Positions 9,309-20,903 are shown, counted from the first letter of the stretch. The stretch: DNA of 64,000 bases from Oscillatoriaceae cyanobacterium Prado104 (GCA_025454405.1 JALOON010000046.1:112896-176895); one strand, 5' to 3'. Program-made: numbers and translations. The notes: generated by a model not told the origin, from the letters alone.

Positions 9309-9551
9309 TCATTAGTAATTAGGTAATAGGTAATGGGTAATGGGTAATAGGTAATGGGTAATAGGTAATGGGTAATGGGTAATGGGTCACAGGCAATAGG
9401 TAGTTAGTAATTGGTAATTAATCCGTCCTTTTCCTTCTTCCCTCTTTCTTCTTCCTTCTTCCTTCTTCCTTCTTCCTTCTTCCCTCTTCCTTCTTCCTTC
9501 TTCCTTCTTCCTTCTGACTAAAAGTTGAAAACGTCACCGATTTCGAGGCGA
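9309..9551. repeat. Two short-tandem-repeat blocks
   Basis: 9325-9400 is a run of GGTAATGGGTAATA-type units; 9433-9513 is a run of TTCTTCC heptamers, the same motif seen before petA. They fill the spacer between ldpA and the next gene. Confidence 0.8.
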
Positions 9552-11315
9552 ATGCAGATTACAGACGACCTCAACAGATTGTTAGACATCGTGCCAGATG
9601 ACATCCGGCGGCCCATAGAGCAGCACCCGCAGCGCGACAGTCTCATCGAGATTGTCATGGATTTGGGACGCCATCCAGAAGCTCGTTTTCCATCATCGGC
9701 AGAGCCACTTTCTCAAATGCCCGTTTCCAAGGCAGACCTCAACTATTGTATTGAGCGGGTCGGCCATTTCGGCGGTGACAACCGAGCAGGTATCGAGCAA
9801 ACATTACACCGAATTAGTGCTCTGCGCAACCGCAGCGGCGAAATTATCGGTCTGACTTTGAGGGTAGGCCGCGCCGTGTTCGGGACGATCGGCATTATCC
9901 GCGATTTAGTCGAAACCGGACGCAGCATCCTGATGCTAGGTCGCCCCGGCGTCGGCAAAACTACCGCCCTGCGCGAAATTGCCCGCGTGCTCGCCGATGA
10001 CTTGAAAAAACGAGTGGTAATTATCGATACCTCCAACGAAATCGCCGGCGATGGAGATATCCCCCACCCCGCGATCGGACGAGCCCGCAGAATGCAGGTA
10101 GCCCGCCCCGAACTCCAGCACCAAGTCATGATCGAAGCAGTGGAAAACCATATGCCGGAAGTGATCGTGATTGACGAAATTGGCACCGAACTCGAAGCTT
10201 TGGCGGCCCGGACAATTGCCGAACGCGGAGTGCAGTTGGTGGGTACGGCCCACGGCAACCGACTCGAAAACTTGATGAAAAACCCGACTCTGGCAGATTT
10301 GATCGGGGGCATCCAAGCGGTGACGTTGGGAGACGACGAGGCCCGACGGCGCGGTTCTCAAAAGACGGTTTTGGAACGCAAAGCCCCGCCGACTTTTGAA
10401 ATTGCGGTGGAAATGCTGGAACGCCAGCGCTGGGTAATCCATGAAGATGTGGCAGATGCGATCGACACTTTGCTGCGGGGACGCCAGCCCGGCGAGCAAA
10501 TCAGAAGCGTCAGCGATACCGGAGAAGTGATAATTGCTCGCGAATCGCCTGCCCCGCCGGCCCGCTTTCCGGGGATGGCTAAATCGGGGGGCGCATCGGT
10601 GTCGCCAATCCGGCCCGTCACGCCACTTTCCGGCTGGCGGAGTGCTGGCAAAATGGTGCCGATGCCGCCTCAAACTGCGGAACTCGCAGCCAACGGATCT
10701 GCTGTTTCGGAAACTCGGTATTTCGAGGAGTTGCTGGAAGAGTCGCTGTCCGTGACTCCCGTGGCTGCGCCCGGCCGTTTTTCCCAACATGTCGGCCCTA
10801 ACGGCGAAGATTTGCCGCTGCATGTTTATCCTTACGGCATCGCCCGCCACCAACTCGAACAGGTGATTTCGACGCTGAATTTGCCGGTGGTGCTGACTAA
10901 GGATATTGACAGTGCTGATGTGGTTTTGGCGTTGCGATCGAACGTGCGCAATCAGTCGAAATTGCGACACTTGGCTAAAACTCGCCAAGTTCCCCTGCAC
11001 ACGATTAAGGCTAGCACTCTGCCTCACGTTGCTAGGGCTTTGCGGCGGCTGTTGGATATGGAAGACCCCAGCACGCCGGAAATAGCCGACCTCACTTTGT
11101 TTGCCCGCAGCGGTTCTTCTGACGAGATCGAAGCTTTGGAAGAAGCCCGCTTGGCTGTCGAGCAAATTGTGATTCCTAAGGGACAGCCGGTGGAACTTTT
11201 GCCCCGTTCTCCCCATGTCCGCAAAATGCAGCACGAACTGGTGGAACACTATCATTTGAAGTCCCACAGTTTTGGGGAAGAACCCAACCGCCGCTTGCGG
11301 ATCTATCCGGCGTAA
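9552..11315 (+). CDS. ycf45: Ycf45-like AAA ATPase with R3H domain
   Basis: About 587 residues from the ATG at 9552 ([15 protein letters not shown]). A TTG nine codons earlier is possible, but the ATG gives the family's usual start. The ATPase domain has Walker [14 protein letters not shown] (about 131-143) and Walker [15 protein letters not shown] (about 206-219), and resembles SpoIIIAA/Ycf45 proteins of cyanobacteria and plastids. The C-terminal part, with [20 protein letters not shown], looks like an R3H single-stranded nucleic-acid-binding domain. The proposed role is nucleic-acid-linked ATPase; the precise function is not known. A long open frame on the opposite strand is a shadow. Confidence 0.9.
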   Translation: MQITDDLNRLLDIVPDDIRRPIEQHPQRDSLIEIVMDLGRHPEARFPSSAEPLSQMPVSKADLNYCIERVGHFGGDNRAGIEQTLHRISALRNRSGEIIGLTLRVGRAVFGTIGIIRDLVETGRSILMLGRPGVGKTTALREIARVLADDLKKRVVIIDTSNEIAGDGDIPHPAIGRARRMQVARPELQHQVMIEAVENHMPEVIVIDEIGTELEALAARTIAERGVQLVGTAHGNRLENLMKNPTLADLIGGIQAVTLGDDEARRRGSQKTVLERKAPPTFEIAVEMLERQRWVIHEDVADAIDTLLRGRQPGEQIRSVSDTGEVIIARESPAPPARFPGMAKSGGASVSPIRPVTPLSGWRSAGKMVPMPPQTAELAANGSAVSETRYFEELLEESLSVTPVAAPGRFSQHVGPNGEDLPLHVYPYGIARHQLEQVISTLNLPVVLTKDIDSADVVLALRSNVRNQSKLRHLAKTRQVPLHTIKASTLPHVARALRRLLDMEDPSTPEIADLTLFARSGSSDEIEALEEARLAVEQIVIPKGQPVELLPRSPHVRKMQHELVEHYHLKSHSFGEEPNRRLRIYPA

Positions 11316-11327
11316 AGGCAAGTTGAG

Positions 11328-11439
11328 GTTCGTAGTGTGAACTTTAGTTCGCTCTATATTGCGGACTGAAGTCCGCACTACGAACCTTATATTACTTATT
11401 GTCCGATCGATCTGCGGACTAAAGTCCACACTACGAATC
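11328..11439. repeat. Dispersed palindromic repeat, family B (two copies)
   Basis: TTCGTAGTG...CACTACGAA flanks inner arms GCGGACTGAAGTCCGC at 11328-11385; a second partial copy TGCGGACTAAAGTCCACA lies at 11413-11439, abutting the transposase remnant. Another full copy is at 56292-56349. Confidence 0.8.
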
Positions 11440-11745
11440 CGCGTCTGGCTTGAATATTTTGGAAAGGTATTTGAGCGCGTAACTGTTGCGGTGAATCCGC
11501 AGTATACCAGCCTTGAATGTTCTAGTTGTGGCGAAATTGTCAAAAAATCCCTATCTACCAGAACCCACGCTTGTAAATGCGGTTGTCTGTTAGATAGGGA
11601 TGAAAATGCAGCTAGAGTCATCCTCAGTCGAGGATTGGGTACGGTAGGGCATACCGGAACTTTTGCATTAAATGCAAGCAACGCTTTGGGAGAATCGACC
11701 TCTACTTTGGTTGGAGAAATCCTGCCATTGCAAGTCGGCTCGTAG
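11440..11745 (+). pseudogene. tnpB: TnpB C-terminal remnant
   Basis: Only about the last 100 residues of an IS200/IS605-family TnpB remain: WLEYFGKVFERVTVAVNPQY, then the zinc-binding CSSCGEIVKKS...HACKCGC, and the third RuvC aspartate in LDRDENAARVIL. The N-terminal helices and the first two catalytic residues are missing, and the frame upstream is made of repeat B sequence. No start codon belongs to the family sequence. It cannot encode an active nuclease. Confidence 0.85.
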
Positions 11746-11800
11746 AACAAAGAATCCCCGCGCATTCACGCGCCCGGAGTGTCAATACTTGGAACGCGAC
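11746..11800 (+). mobile_element. IS605-type right end of the tnpB remnant
   Basis: Just after the stop, GAATCCCCGCGC...GCGCCCGGAGTGTCAA forms the hairpin plus GTGTCAA tail that ends such elements and the overlapping guide (omega/re) RNA. Confidence 0.55.
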
Positions 11801-11803
11801 AAT

Positions 11804-12073
11804 TCACTCTCTCAGCCGTTGCACATCTGCAGCTGCTAATCCTGTTTTCCGGGCCATAGTTTCTACATCCAACACATCCAAGAGCGATCGAGCACTTTCC
11901 AAAGCTTTGCGTTTTTCTCCTTCTTGCAGCCCTTCTTGTCGCGCTTTCAAAATTGCATTTCGGTTGTCATGCAAAAACATCTGGCGTTTCTCTAAAATTT
12001 CCAATTCCTTGCGACTGAGTTTGCTTTGCTGCGCCACTACAAAAGCCTGATGGATCGCAGGCACTTCTGCCAT
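11804..12073 (-). pseudogene. Rpn-type nuclease/transposase, C-terminal fragment
   Basis: An 89-residue frame beginning MAEVPAIHQAFVVAQQSKLS, with ELEILEKRQMFLHDNRNAIL and a Glu/Gly-rich QEGLQEGEKRKALESA helix, then SLLDVLDVETMARKTGL. This is the C-terminal part of the Rpn/PD-(D/E)XK 'recombination-promoting nuclease' family common in cyanobacteria, whose full proteins are about three times longer. The nuclease domain is absent and an in-frame stop lies 18 bases before the ATG. It may be a short expressed relic, but more likely a pseudogene. Confidence 0.65.
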
Positions 12074-12263
12074 CCTTGCGATCGCGCTATCTGGGGGTAA
12101 CTCCTGTTAAGGCGAGAATGCAGTTTTTTCGCAGACAACCCCGATTCTAGGAGATTTTTTGTTGTAAATCGGCTGATTTTTGATATCATATTAGTTACTA
12201 CCGCTCGATCGGCAGGTTCTCAAAAGAAGCAAACCGATTCAATAAGACCTAATTAAATAGGAT

Positions 12264-13907
12264 ATGAATGATGCACTAACTCACCTGTTTGTCCACTTAA
12301 TTTCTAGCAGGATAGGTTTGCAAGTTCGTCCCCAAGATCGGACAGCTTTATCTCAAAAAATCTTGACAAGAATGAAAGCTATTAAGTTGGCTTTTCCTGA
12401 AAAATATTATCAACTGTTAGCAGCCCAAACTCTGGAAAGTCAAAACGAATGGCGGCAATTGGTACTACTTTTGACAACGAATGAAAGTTATTTCATGCGC
12501 GATAAAGGGCAGTTTTCTCTGTTAGAAAAAGTTATTTTACCTGAACTGATAGATCGGAAAATTAAGCTAAAAAAAACCTTGGGGATTCAACCAACACTGC
12601 GTATCTGGAGTGCGGGATGCTCGACTGGTGAAGAACCTTATTCTTTGGCGATTCTCTTAAAACAGTTAATTTCGGATTGGTCTGAATGGAAAATTTTAGT
12701 TTTAGGTAGCGATATTAACGAAGCAGCACTAGAAAAAGCCAAACGGGGTGTTTACAGCGATTGGTCGTTTCGTCTAGTCGAAGCGCAAGTGCAAAGTCGG
12801 TATTTTAAGCAGCAGAAAAATGAGTGGGAAATCGATATCAAATTGCGCAATTCTGTAGAGTTTAAGTCGGTGAATTTAGTAAGCGATAATTTTCCCAATA
12901 TTTATAACGATATTTATAACATGGATTTGATTGTCTGCCGAAATGTGTTTGTTTATTTTGAAGCTAAATATATTGCTCTCACCCTCAAAAAATTTGCGCA
13001 GACGCTGAAATCTGGAGGATATTTAATGACAGGTCATGCTGAACTTCACGGTCAAATTGCCAATGAATTTAAACCGAAGATTTTCCCGGAGTCGGTGATC
13101 TATCAACGGTGCGACGGGCAGCAAGATGAATTCTGCGTTATCGATCCGGGCGCTACTCTGGGTAAGGCAAATTGGGGGTTTGAGGAAACAATTAAGCCGG
13201 CGGCGGACAAGAGCGATCGATCGCTAAAAGACACGGCACCAACAGCTATTTTATTAGGTGGCAGTTCGACAGAAATAACGCCGATATTAACAGAATCGAC
13301 TCCTCTAGGAAAGATGCTGCGAGCTCGTTATGTAGAGGGCGATCGAGCCACACCTGTTTCACCTGCAAAAATCCCGGAAACCGAGTCGCAGAAAGTGCTG
13401 GCAGCACTAATTTCTGAGGCAAAAAATTGTTTTAAAAATAAAGCTTATACTGAGGCAATTAAAAAAGCCCAACAGGCGATCGTCCTTCACCGATCTAATT
13501 TTGATTCTTATTATTTGCTGGCTCAAATTTATGCTAATGTAGGCGAATATGCCAGGGCGATCGAAAACTGCAAGCGAGCGAGCGAAATTGATTCTCTGTC
13601 GGTATTTCCTTATTACCTGCAAGCTCACATCGCCGAGGAAAAAGGAGATTTAGCAACGGCCAAAAAGTATTTTAAACGAATTATCTATCTTTGCCCTTCT
13701 TTTATTTCGGCTTATTTGGAATTGGGAAATATCTACCGTAAAGAAGGTCAGCTTGCCAGAGCAGTTAAAATGTACAAATCATCTTGTGACATCTTGAAAA
13801 CATTACCGCCCAATACTCCGATCGAACAACAAGGAAAAATCACAGCCCGTCAGATGCTAATAGATGTCAAAAAAATTTTGCTGGCATTATCAGAAAACTG
13901 GGTTTAA
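12264..13907 (+). CDS. cheR: CheR chemoreceptor methyltransferase with TPR domain
   Basis: 547 residues. The first about 270 residues are a CheR methyltransferase: an all-alpha N-terminal part, the SAM site WSAGCSTGEEPYSLAIL (about 113-129), and the NVFVYFE strand. After a linker, residues about 385-530 hold TPR repeats (AIKKAQQAIVLHRSNFDSYY, AIENCKRASEIDSLSVFPYY, LGNIYRKEGQLARAVKMY). CheR methylates glutamates of receptors, using S-adenosylmethionine, to reset sensitivity. It is the first gene of a same-strand chemosensory cluster ending at cheB, about 12.6 kb long. The TPR extension probably docks partners. Confidence 0.93.
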   Translation: MNDALTHLFVHLISSRIGLQVRPQDRTALSQKILTRMKAIKLAFPEKYYQLLAAQTLESQNEWRQLVLLLTTNESYFMRDKGQFSLLEKVILPELIDRKIKLKKTLGIQPTLRIWSAGCSTGEEPYSLAILLKQLISDWSEWKILVLGSDINEAALEKAKRGVYSDWSFRLVEAQVQSRYFKQQKNEWEIDIKLRNSVEFKSVNLVSDNFPNIYNDIYNMDLIVCRNVFVYFEAKYIALTLKKFAQTLKSGGYLMTGHAELHGQIANEFKPKIFPESVIYQRCDGQQDEFCVIDPGATLGKANWGFEETIKPAADKSDRSLKDTAPTAILLGGSSTEITPILTESTPLGKMLRARYVEGDRATPVSPAKIPETESQKVLAALISEAKNCFKNKAYTEAIKKAQQAIVLHRSNFDSYYLLAQIYANVGEYARAIENCKRASEIDSLSVFPYYLQAHIAEEKGDLATAKKYFKRIIYLCPSFISAYLELGNIYRKEGQLARAVKMYKSSCDILKTLPPNTPIEQQGKITARQMLIDVKKILLALSENWV

Positions 13908-14137
13908 TATCATAGTTTACACGAACGGGACTTGCTCGGGAAATAGCTCGATTATGCAGGTATAGGTTAGTTTTATGCTAGGATTGTAGCAAGCGATCGG
14001 CAAGTGTGTCGCGGACGATCGCGCTAGCAATCGAAAATATCCATAATAAATGTTGCTTTGCTTTATTGATTTGGCTTCAGCGATCCCTGCCGCACTTGCT
14101 TTCGCCGTAAGTGGCTGTACCCTTTAAGTATTTCAAG

Positions 14138-15259
14138 ATGGAAACTAAACCGTATCTTATATTCAAACAGAACGGTTTGCTCTGCGCTATAGAAGCATCC
14201 TGCGTTCGAGAAATTTTCTTTCTGCCGGAGTTGACACCGATCGCGGGAGCACCTCACGATATTGTGGGCGCGATCGACCTTCGGGGCGCAATTCTGCCGG
14301 TGATGGATCTAAATCTCCGTTTCGGATATGCGTTGCAAGAATACCGTTTGACAGATAGTGTAATTGTTGTAAAATGGCAAGAATTTCGCTTGGGGATGAT
14401 TGTCGAGCTAGTTCGCGAAGTCAAAAATATCCCAACAGATGCCATAACTGGGCACCTATCTTACGGGCGAGAGGAGGCAAATATATCGCATTATTTTGTA
14501 GCTGGAATTGCCCGGTGCGAAGCTGATATTGTCACTCTGCTGGATGTCGATCGTTTGATTCGATATTCTCCCGAAACAGCAGAGGCATTGGGCTCTCTCT
14601 CTGCCAGCAATACGGAGGATGCCACAAGCGAAGATACAGCAGCAGAAATTTTGGCACAGGAGATTGATGCCAAATTGTTAGTTGAGGATGGTAAAGTTTT
14701 CAACAAGCCTCACGTTTTTTGCCCGAATGCAACCCTGGAAGAAAAGGCGATTTTTCGAGAGCGGGCTGATAATTTAAGGCTGCGAGGCGAGCGCGAAAAT
14801 TCTACAGCAATTAATATGCCGCTGGCGGTAGTTGCTTTGAATGGCGAATATTTTGCTATTAATTTAGCCATCGTGCGCGAATTCACTAACATCCGTCAAG
14901 TGACGCCCGTGCCTTGTACTCCCGATCGAATTGTGGGAAACATGAATTTGCGTGGCGAAATTGTGACGCTAGTTGATATTCGGAATATTTTAAATATGGA
15001 GGTAACAGAAAATTCTCTATCAAAATCTAAGGCAATTGTTGTTGAAGTCGCAGGTTTTGTGGCGGGGATAGTGGTGGATGAAATATTGGATATTGTGTAT
15101 TTAAATTTATCAGAATTGGCTCCGATTCCTGCGGCACTGCATTTGACTAATCAAGAATATCTGCGAGGAACTGCTCTCTACGGTGAAAAAATGATGGCTG
15201 TGATGAATTTGGAGAAACTGCTGACAAAAGGAGGAGCGATCGTTGATGAGGAGGTATAA
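14138..15259 (+). CDS. cheW: Tandem double-CheW coupling protein
   Basis: 373 residues from the ATG at 14138 (METKPYLIFKQNG); a GTG nine codons earlier is the alternative. Two CheW domains follow one another: domain 1 about residues 4-150 (AIDLRGAILPVMDLNLRFGY) and domain 2 about 225-365 (MNLRGEIVTLVDIRNILNM). CheW couples receptors to the kinase CheA. Having two in one chain suggests it bridges two partners or strengthens the array lattice. It lies between cheR and three receptor genes on the same strand, 230 bp after cheR. Confidence 0.9.
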   Translation: METKPYLIFKQNGLLCAIEASCVREIFFLPELTPIAGAPHDIVGAIDLRGAILPVMDLNLRFGYALQEYRLTDSVIVVKWQEFRLGMIVELVREVKNIPTDAITGHLSYGREEANISHYFVAGIARCEADIVTLLDVDRLIRYSPETAEALGSLSASNTEDATSEDTAAEILAQEIDAKLLVEDGKVFNKPHVFCPNATLEEKAIFRERADNLRLRGERENSTAINMPLAVVALNGEYFAINLAIVREFTNIRQVTPVPCTPDRIVGNMNLRGEIVTLVDIRNILNMEVTENSLSKSKAIVVEVAGFVAGIVVDEILDIVYLNLSELAPIPAALHLTNQEYLRGTALYGEKMMAVMNLEKLLTKGGAIVDEEV

Positions 15260-15392
15260 TACTAAATCTCTGTAAAAATTTCCGCTCGATCGAAAACGGC
15301 AAGTAGGGCAAGCAGCTAGCAAAAAACGTCCTAAAATTAGATGATAAACCGACTAAAATCAGCGTTAAATTTTAGCTATTATTTCACAATAA

Positions 15393-16877
15393 ATGCTCTT
15401 GAAGTTCATGAAAAAAATGTTCGATCTATTCAAAAAAACAAGCATTAAAAACCGAATACTCTTCGGCTATATAGCACCGGCAACTATCTACCTGGGATTG
15501 CCCGTCCTAGTTTACGCAAGCATCAACCAAGTACTCAATACTTTTAAAGACGTGGAAAGGGTAGAAAATACTATCACACAAACCAATAATATGTCGGTCG
15601 GTGCAGAACAAATGGTACGGGGATTGCGGGGGTATTTAGTTAATAAAAATCAGCAGTTTTTAGAGGATTTTGAAACAGGCGCAAATTTAGCCCGCGAGTC
15701 AGCAAAAGCAGCAACACCGCTCATTAAAAATCCCGAACAAAGAAACCGTTTAGAAAAAATGGCAGTCCTAGTCAACGAATATTATCAAGGCTCTCAAGAA
15801 ATAGTGAACTTGTTTCAAAAAAATCGCACAGCCGAAGCACTGGCTATATTTAATACAGGAAAGTATACAAAATTTGTCAATGAATTTGTAGAGGCGAACC
15901 GAGAGTTTCGGGAAATAGAGTTAGAGTACATCCAGCGAGAAACCCAAAAAACCCAGGAATCTTTAGGCTTTTTGATATTAGCACTAACTGTCAGCTCGCT
16001 ACTATTATTGTTGTTGGGTGCGGGTGTTGCTTGGCTGGTTTCTTCGGGAATTGCGCGCACGATAGAACGGGCAATTAGCTCGATCGCGAGTTCTTCAACT
16101 CAGATTGCAGCTACAGTAGAAGAACAGGAACGCATGGCAAGCCAGCAAGCAGCTTCAGTTCATGAAACTACGACAACAATGGATGAATTGGGAGCATCTT
16201 CAAGGGCTACGGCACAGCAGGTAGAAACTGCAGCAAATCAAGCAATACAAGCTTTAAATTTAGCCGGAGGCGGCACGAAAGCTGTCGAACAAACTTTGGA
16301 AGCAATGGCAACATTGAAAGTAAAAGTACAGGAAATGCAAGGGCAGATCGTGCAGTTAAGCGAGCAAACAGATCGCATAGGCAATATCTCAATTGTAGTT
16401 AGCGATTTGGCAAATCAAACTAATATGTTAGCTTTGAATGCTGCCGTGGAAGCTGTGCGCGCTGGGGAAAACGGTAAAGGATTTGGCGTTGTAGCAGCAG
16501 AAATACGGAAACTAGCCGATCGCAGCAAAAAATCAGCCAGCCAAATTAATTTGTTAGTTACTGATATTCAGAGGGCAATTAATTCAACGGTAATGGTGAC
16601 AGATGAGGGTACTAAAACTGTAGAATCCAGCGCGAATATTGCCCGAGAAACCGCTGAGGCTTTTACTGGAGTACAAAATGCAATTAATAATGTAGTTTTG
16701 AGTTCCCAGCAAATTTCGCTGAATGCCAAACAGCAGGCAATCGCGATCGAACAAGTAGTGGAAGCTATGAACTCTCTGAATCAAGCCGCAGCACAAACTG
16801 CTTGCGGGATCGGTCAAACCAAAATCGGTACTCAAAAGTTGAACGAAGCTGCCTTAGATTTAAAATCAGTTGTGTAG
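15393..16877 (+). CDS. Methyl-accepting receptor with CHASE3-like sensor
   Basis: 494 residues. One membrane segment lies at about 24-45 and a second at about 192-215 ([20 protein letters not shown]). Between them is a helical CHASE3-type sensor ([20 protein letters not shown]). The cytoplasmic part has the receptor hairpin tip [20 protein letters not shown] and [17 protein letters not shown]. Between the second membrane segment and the signalling helices is a short stretch that I cannot match to a clear HAMP. It is followed after 14 bp by the next receptor gene, so the two are probably co-transcribed. Confidence 0.9.
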   Translation: MLLKFMKKMFDLFKKTSIKNRILFGYIAPATIYLGLPVLVYASINQVLNTFKDVERVENTITQTNNMSVGAEQMVRGLRGYLVNKNQQFLEDFETGANLARESAKAATPLIKNPEQRNRLEKMAVLVNEYYQGSQEIVNLFQKNRTAEALAIFNTGKYTKFVNEFVEANREFREIELEYIQRETQKTQESLGFLILALTVSSLLLLLLGAGVAWLVSSGIARTIERAISSIASSSTQIAATVEEQERMASQQAASVHETTTTMDELGASSRATAQQVETAANQAIQALNLAGGGTKAVEQTLEAMATLKVKVQEMQGQIVQLSEQTDRIGNISIVVSDLANQTNMLALNAAVEAVRAGENGKGFGVVAAEIRKLADRSKKSASQINLLVTDIQRAINSTVMVTDEGTKTVESSANIARETAEAFTGVQNAINNVVLSSQQISLNAKQQAIAIEQVVEAMNSLNQAAAQTACGIGQTKIGTQKLNEAALDLKSVV

Positions 16878-16891
16878 GATGGGGATGAATA

Positions 16892-18697
16892 ATGAGATCG
16901 AGAATTAAGCGTTTGCCTTTAAGAATTAAAGCAATTATTTTCGCAATTGCCTTAAGTACAATTCCAGTAATTTTAACCGGGATAATAAGTTTTTATTTGG
17001 CGAACAATAACCTAACTAGCTATGTAATTAAGTATCAAGAAGCGCGGGCGATCTCTATTGCTAATGAAGTCAGCAACTTTATGCTCGAACGTTACCAAGA
17101 CATTCAGCAACTAGCAAATTTAAGTATCCTTAACGACCCCAGAGTAAGCAACACTACTTCAAACAGTCAAAAAGAAGCTTTGTTAGATAAATATATAGCA
17201 GACGACGAAGGCTACGACAGTATTGCTGTCACCGATCTGAGCGGGAAAATTATTTTAAAAAGCCAAAGCGAAAAAATAACTGCATCGGATAACAGCAAGT
17301 ATTTTCAGGAAGTAATTAAAACTAACCGGCCTGTAATTTTCCCGCCGATACAGTCATTGACGGACGGCTACTATGAGTTGTTTTTAGCAGCACCGATTGT
17401 GAATTTAAGTAATAGTAAAACAATCGGCACAGTGATAACTAGCACACCTGTAATTTATTTGGAAGAGGCTTTTCAAAAAAGTAAAGAAAAGTTAACCAAT
17501 AGTTCTCAAGAACTAGCCAATGAAGAGTACCACTTAGTCGACAGTAATGGCAATCTTTTTGCGTCTAGCGAACCAAGTTTGTTGGCGAAATCAGCACAGT
17601 CGCAATTTACTAATTTTGCGAAAATGCAAGCCGACAAGAAAATTAGCACTATTGTGGATATTCATCAGTTTGAAGGGAGTGAAGAATTGGTGACTTACGC
17701 TCCTATAGAAGCCTTAGAAAATCTCCCAGAATTAGGATGGAGTACCCTCATTACCAACGCGACGCAAAATGTATTCGCTCCGGAAAAAGAACTGTTGTTT
17801 GCTTTGCTTTTAGGAGTGCTGGTGACGGCTATTGCTGTCAGCGCGATCGCGATTTTTTTGGCCCGCCAAGCTACTAAATCTGTGAATAAAATTGTGCGAT
17901 CTATCGCCGCTTCTTCGGCGCAGATTGCTGTCACTGTCGAACAGCAGGAACGCATTACTATCCAACAGGTATCAGCAGTCGATCGAACTGCTAGTACAAT
18001 GGAAGAGTTGGGTGCTTCTAGCCGCGCTTGTGCCTCGCAAGCCGAAGCTGCTGCTGCCGGTGCCGGAGAGGCTTTAGCGCTTGCAGAAAGAGGCAGTCAA
18101 GCCGTAGACAATACTCTCAAAGAAATGGCAACTTTGAAACAAAATGTAGCAGCAATTCAAAAGCAAATTGTACACTTGAGCCAACAAACTAATGGAATTG
18201 GCAATATTTCCAGTTTAGTTAGCGATTTAGCCAATCAAACAAATATGCTCGCCTTAAATGCTGCTGTCGAAGCAGTGCGGGCAGGCGATAGCGGCAAAGG
18301 ATTTGCGGTTATTGCCAGCGAAATTCGCAAACTAGCAGATTTAAGCAAGGAATCTGCCAGCAGGATCGATGCTTTAGTTAAAGATATTCAAGGTGCGATT
18401 GCTGCTACAGCAATGGTAACAGATGAGGGCACGCAAACTGTCGAGCATGGAGTTAAAATTTCTTTAGAAACAGCAGATGCATTTGCAGGTGTCGCAGATG
18501 CCATAAATCGAATTGTGTTGAACAGCCAGCAAATTTCTATGACTGCAAAAAATCAGGCGATCGCAGTTCAAGATATAGTTGAATCAGTTAACTCTCTCAA
18601 TTTAGCAGTCCAGGAAACAGCCAGCGGTATTTCTCAAGTCAAACTCGGCACGGAACAACTTAATGAAGCAGCAAAAAATTTAAGAGCAGCAGTTTAA
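16892..18697 (+). CDS. Methyl-accepting receptor with dCache-like sensor
   Basis: 601 residues. Membrane segments at about 12-32 and 300-325 bracket a periplasmic double-Cache-type ligand domain (SIAVTDLSGKIILKSQSEK, YFQEVIKTNRPVIFPPIQS, YYELFLAAPIVN). The signalling part has [20 protein letters not shown] and FAVIASEIRKLADLSKESA, nearly identical to the neighbouring receptors. The C-terminus LNEAAKNLRAAV is shared with them in form, so the three probably arose by duplication with exchange of the sensor part. The ligand is unknown. Confidence 0.9.
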   Translation: MRSRIKRLPLRIKAIIFAIALSTIPVILTGIISFYLANNNLTSYVIKYQEARAISIANEVSNFMLERYQDIQQLANLSILNDPRVSNTTSNSQKEALLDKYIADDEGYDSIAVTDLSGKIILKSQSEKITASDNSKYFQEVIKTNRPVIFPPIQSLTDGYYELFLAAPIVNLSNSKTIGTVITSTPVIYLEEAFQKSKEKLTNSSQELANEEYHLVDSNGNLFASSEPSLLAKSAQSQFTNFAKMQADKKISTIVDIHQFEGSEELVTYAPIEALENLPELGWSTLITNATQNVFAPEKELLFALLLGVLVTAIAVSAIAIFLARQATKSVNKIVRSIAASSAQIAVTVEQQERITIQQVSAVDRTASTMEELGASSRACASQAEAAAAGAGEALALAERGSQAVDNTLKEMATLKQNVAAIQKQIVHLSQQTNGIGNISSLVSDLANQTNMLALNAAVEAVRAGDSGKGFAVIASEIRKLADLSKESASRIDALVKDIQGAIAATAMVTDEGTQTVEHGVKISLETADAFAGVADAINRIVLNSQQISMTAKNQAIAVQDIVESVNSLNLAVQETASGISQVKLGTEQLNEAAKNLRAAV

Positions 18698-18946
18698 TTA
18701 ATACTTAATTAGTCAGCAGTCATTAGTCAGCAGTCATGAGTTAGAAATTGCCTCTTACCGATCGCCTACTATTTTTTACTCATTGAGTTAAGCGTGCCTG
18801 ATTAAATTCACGAGACAAATGACTCAAAAAAACGCTGATTTTAGATGCTAAATTTAAGTTTTCAAGCTGCCTCCAAAAGTTACATTTAACACCTACAACG
18901 TCACACCCTAGTACCTACCGCTAACACTTTCTTCCTTCTATTTACC
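18698..18946. other. Spacer between receptors
   Basis: 249 bases with short AGTCAGCAGTCAT-type repeats; no gene seen. It may hold a promoter for the third receptor. Confidence 0.3.
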
Positions 18947-20833
18947 ATGCGCGATAAATTTTTCCAAAAAATCCAACACCGACTGCTGCTACTCCTAGTT
19001 TTAAGTACCTTAATTCCAGTATCTATTGTAGGTTGGTATGGAGTTGCCTCTTCCACCGCAGCACTGCAAATCTTAGCCTTAAATAATCTTACTGAAAGCG
19101 TTACTTATAGCGGCGAAAAAATTGCTAACAATTTGGAAAACATCAGCCAAGATATTTTGTTCATTAGTAAAACTCCCCCCGTTCAAGGCATCATTAGAGC
19201 TCGAGAAGGAAATGGTACGGACAAACAAACTAATTCAACTTATCAAAGTTGGGTCGATCGAATGCAAATCATCTTTGCAGGAGCGATGGAAGTCAAACCT
19301 TATTATATGCAGTTGCGTTATATAGATGAGAAAGGTAACGAACTCGTGCGCCTCGATTATGACGGCAGTAAAAATATCAAAATCATTCCTGATTCCCAAC
19401 TGCAAAATAAAGCCAATAGAGATTACTTTGAGAGCGCTATGAAGCTCAAATCAGGAGAAATTTATGTATCTCAATTCAATCTCAATCAAGAACGGGGTAA
19501 AATAGAAATTCCTTACAAACCGACCGTTCGGTACGCAACGCCAATTTTTAATACCAAAGGAGAAAGAAAAGGTATTTTGATTGCTAATGCCTTGGGTAAA
19601 GTTCAAATCGATATGGTTAAACAAAACAAGGGCAAAAATGTAGGACAAGCTTTTATTTTAAATCAAGATGGTTACTATATCTACCATCCAGATAGTAAAA
19701 AAGAATGGGGGTTTGAAATACAAACCAACGAAAATATTAAAAACGATTATCCAGCAGAAGTAGCGAATCAACTACTGTCTGGCGGGCGAGGCAATATTGA
19801 CTTCGGCGATCGAGTAATTGGCTACAATACAGTTTTTCTAACAAAACAAGACAAGTCAAGATTTATCGTCATTGTCAACCAATCTCCGAAAAGTACGCTC
19901 TTTGCCTCTGTCGATTCTCAAAAGAAAACAACTACTATTATTAGTATATTAGCAACAGGTACTGCGCTTGTATTGGGATTGTTGGTACTGCGCCAACTCC
20001 TCAATCTAATTCGATCGCTGGTTTACCAAATATCGTCATTTTCCTTGGAAATGTTATCCAATATGAACCAGCAAGAACAAACTGTCGGACAGCAATTTGT
20101 TTCGGTAAATGAAACAACAGCAACTTTAGAAAATTTGGGCATATCTTCCCGACAAACAGCCGAGCAAGCTGAAGCAGTTGCCTCTGCTGCTCGCCAAGCT
20201 TTAAATCTAGCTCGAGAAGGCAATCAAATGGTCGAGCAAACTCTCGATCGCATGCTCAGTCTTGAAGAAACGGTGGAAGCAATTGCCCGACAAAATCAGC
20301 GTCTGGGTGATAGCACCACTCAGATAGGCAATATCTCGAGTTTGGCAAACTTAGTCAGCGATTTAGCAAATCAGACAAATATGTTAGCTCTCAACGCCGC
20401 CGTCGAAGCAGTCAGGGCAGGCGAGTACGGCACGGGTTTTGCCGTGGTAGCCGGCGAAATTCGCAAACTAGCAGATGAAAGCCAACAAGCAGCGCAGAAA
20501 ATTAATGGTATTATTCCAGAGATTAAGGGCGCGATCGACTCGACGCTGAAAGCAACTGTAGAAAGCCGCAAAACAGTCGCGGCAGGGGTGCAAACAGCCC
20601 GAGATACAGCACAAGCCTTTACGGGAGTCAGAGAAGCTTGCAATCTAGTGTTTGCCAGCAACCAACAAATTTCTTTGAATATTAAAGAGCAGGCACTGGC
20701 GATCGCGCAAGTCAGTGATGAAATGCACTCCCTCAACCGCGCTGCCTCACAAACTATCGGAGGCATTACTCAAGTTAAAATCGGTACTGAAAAACTTAAT
20801 GAAGCTGCTTTAAATCTCAAATCAGTAGTATGA
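18947..20833 (+). CDS. Methyl-accepting receptor with Cache sensor (third)
   Basis: 628 residues. Membrane segments at about 14-33 and 328-350 flank a Cache-type sensor ([74 protein letters not shown]), the arrangement known from dCache receptors and kinases. The signalling domain has [20 protein letters not shown] and [17 protein letters not shown]. It differs from the previous two receptors in the first signalling helix ([20 protein letters not shown]). It precedes cheA by about 200 bp. Confidence 0.9.
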   Translation: MRDKFFQKIQHRLLLLLVLSTLIPVSIVGWYGVASSTAALQILALNNLTESVTYSGEKIANNLENISQDILFISKTPPVQGIIRAREGNGTDKQTNSTYQSWVDRMQIIFAGAMEVKPYYMQLRYIDEKGNELVRLDYDGSKNIKIIPDSQLQNKANRDYFESAMKLKSGEIYVSQFNLNQERGKIEIPYKPTVRYATPIFNTKGERKGILIANALGKVQIDMVKQNKGKNVGQAFILNQDGYYIYHPDSKKEWGFEIQTNENIKNDYPAEVANQLLSGGRGNIDFGDRVIGYNTVFLTKQDKSRFIVIVNQSPKSTLFASVDSQKKTTTIISILATGTALVLGLLVLRQLLNLIRSLVYQISSFSLEMLSNMNQQEQTVGQQFVSVNETTATLENLGISSRQTAEQAEAVASAARQALNLAREGNQMVEQTLDRMLSLEETVEAIARQNQRLGDSTTQIGNISSLANLVSDLANQTNMLALNAAVEAVRAGEYGTGFAVVAGEIRKLADESQQAAQKINGIIPEIKGAIDSTLKATVESRKTVAAGVQTARDTAQAFTGVREACNLVFASNQQISLNIKEQALAIAQVSDEMHSLNRAASQTIGGITQVKIGTEKLNEAALNLKSVV

Positions 20834-20903
20834 ACTGTAAGTTGTTTTACAAATTTAAAACCCAGAATACAATTCCTAATTACTGAGTGTTATCTGCTGT
20901 TAA

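Noticed and set aside
11440..11745. A working small nuclease
   Set aside because: Only the third RuvC residue and zinc finger remain of TnpB.
9936..11765. 609-residue minus-strand frame opposite the Ycf45-like gene
   Set aside because: It is the antisense of a clear AAA/R3H gene and of the tnpB remnant, and has no family resemblance.
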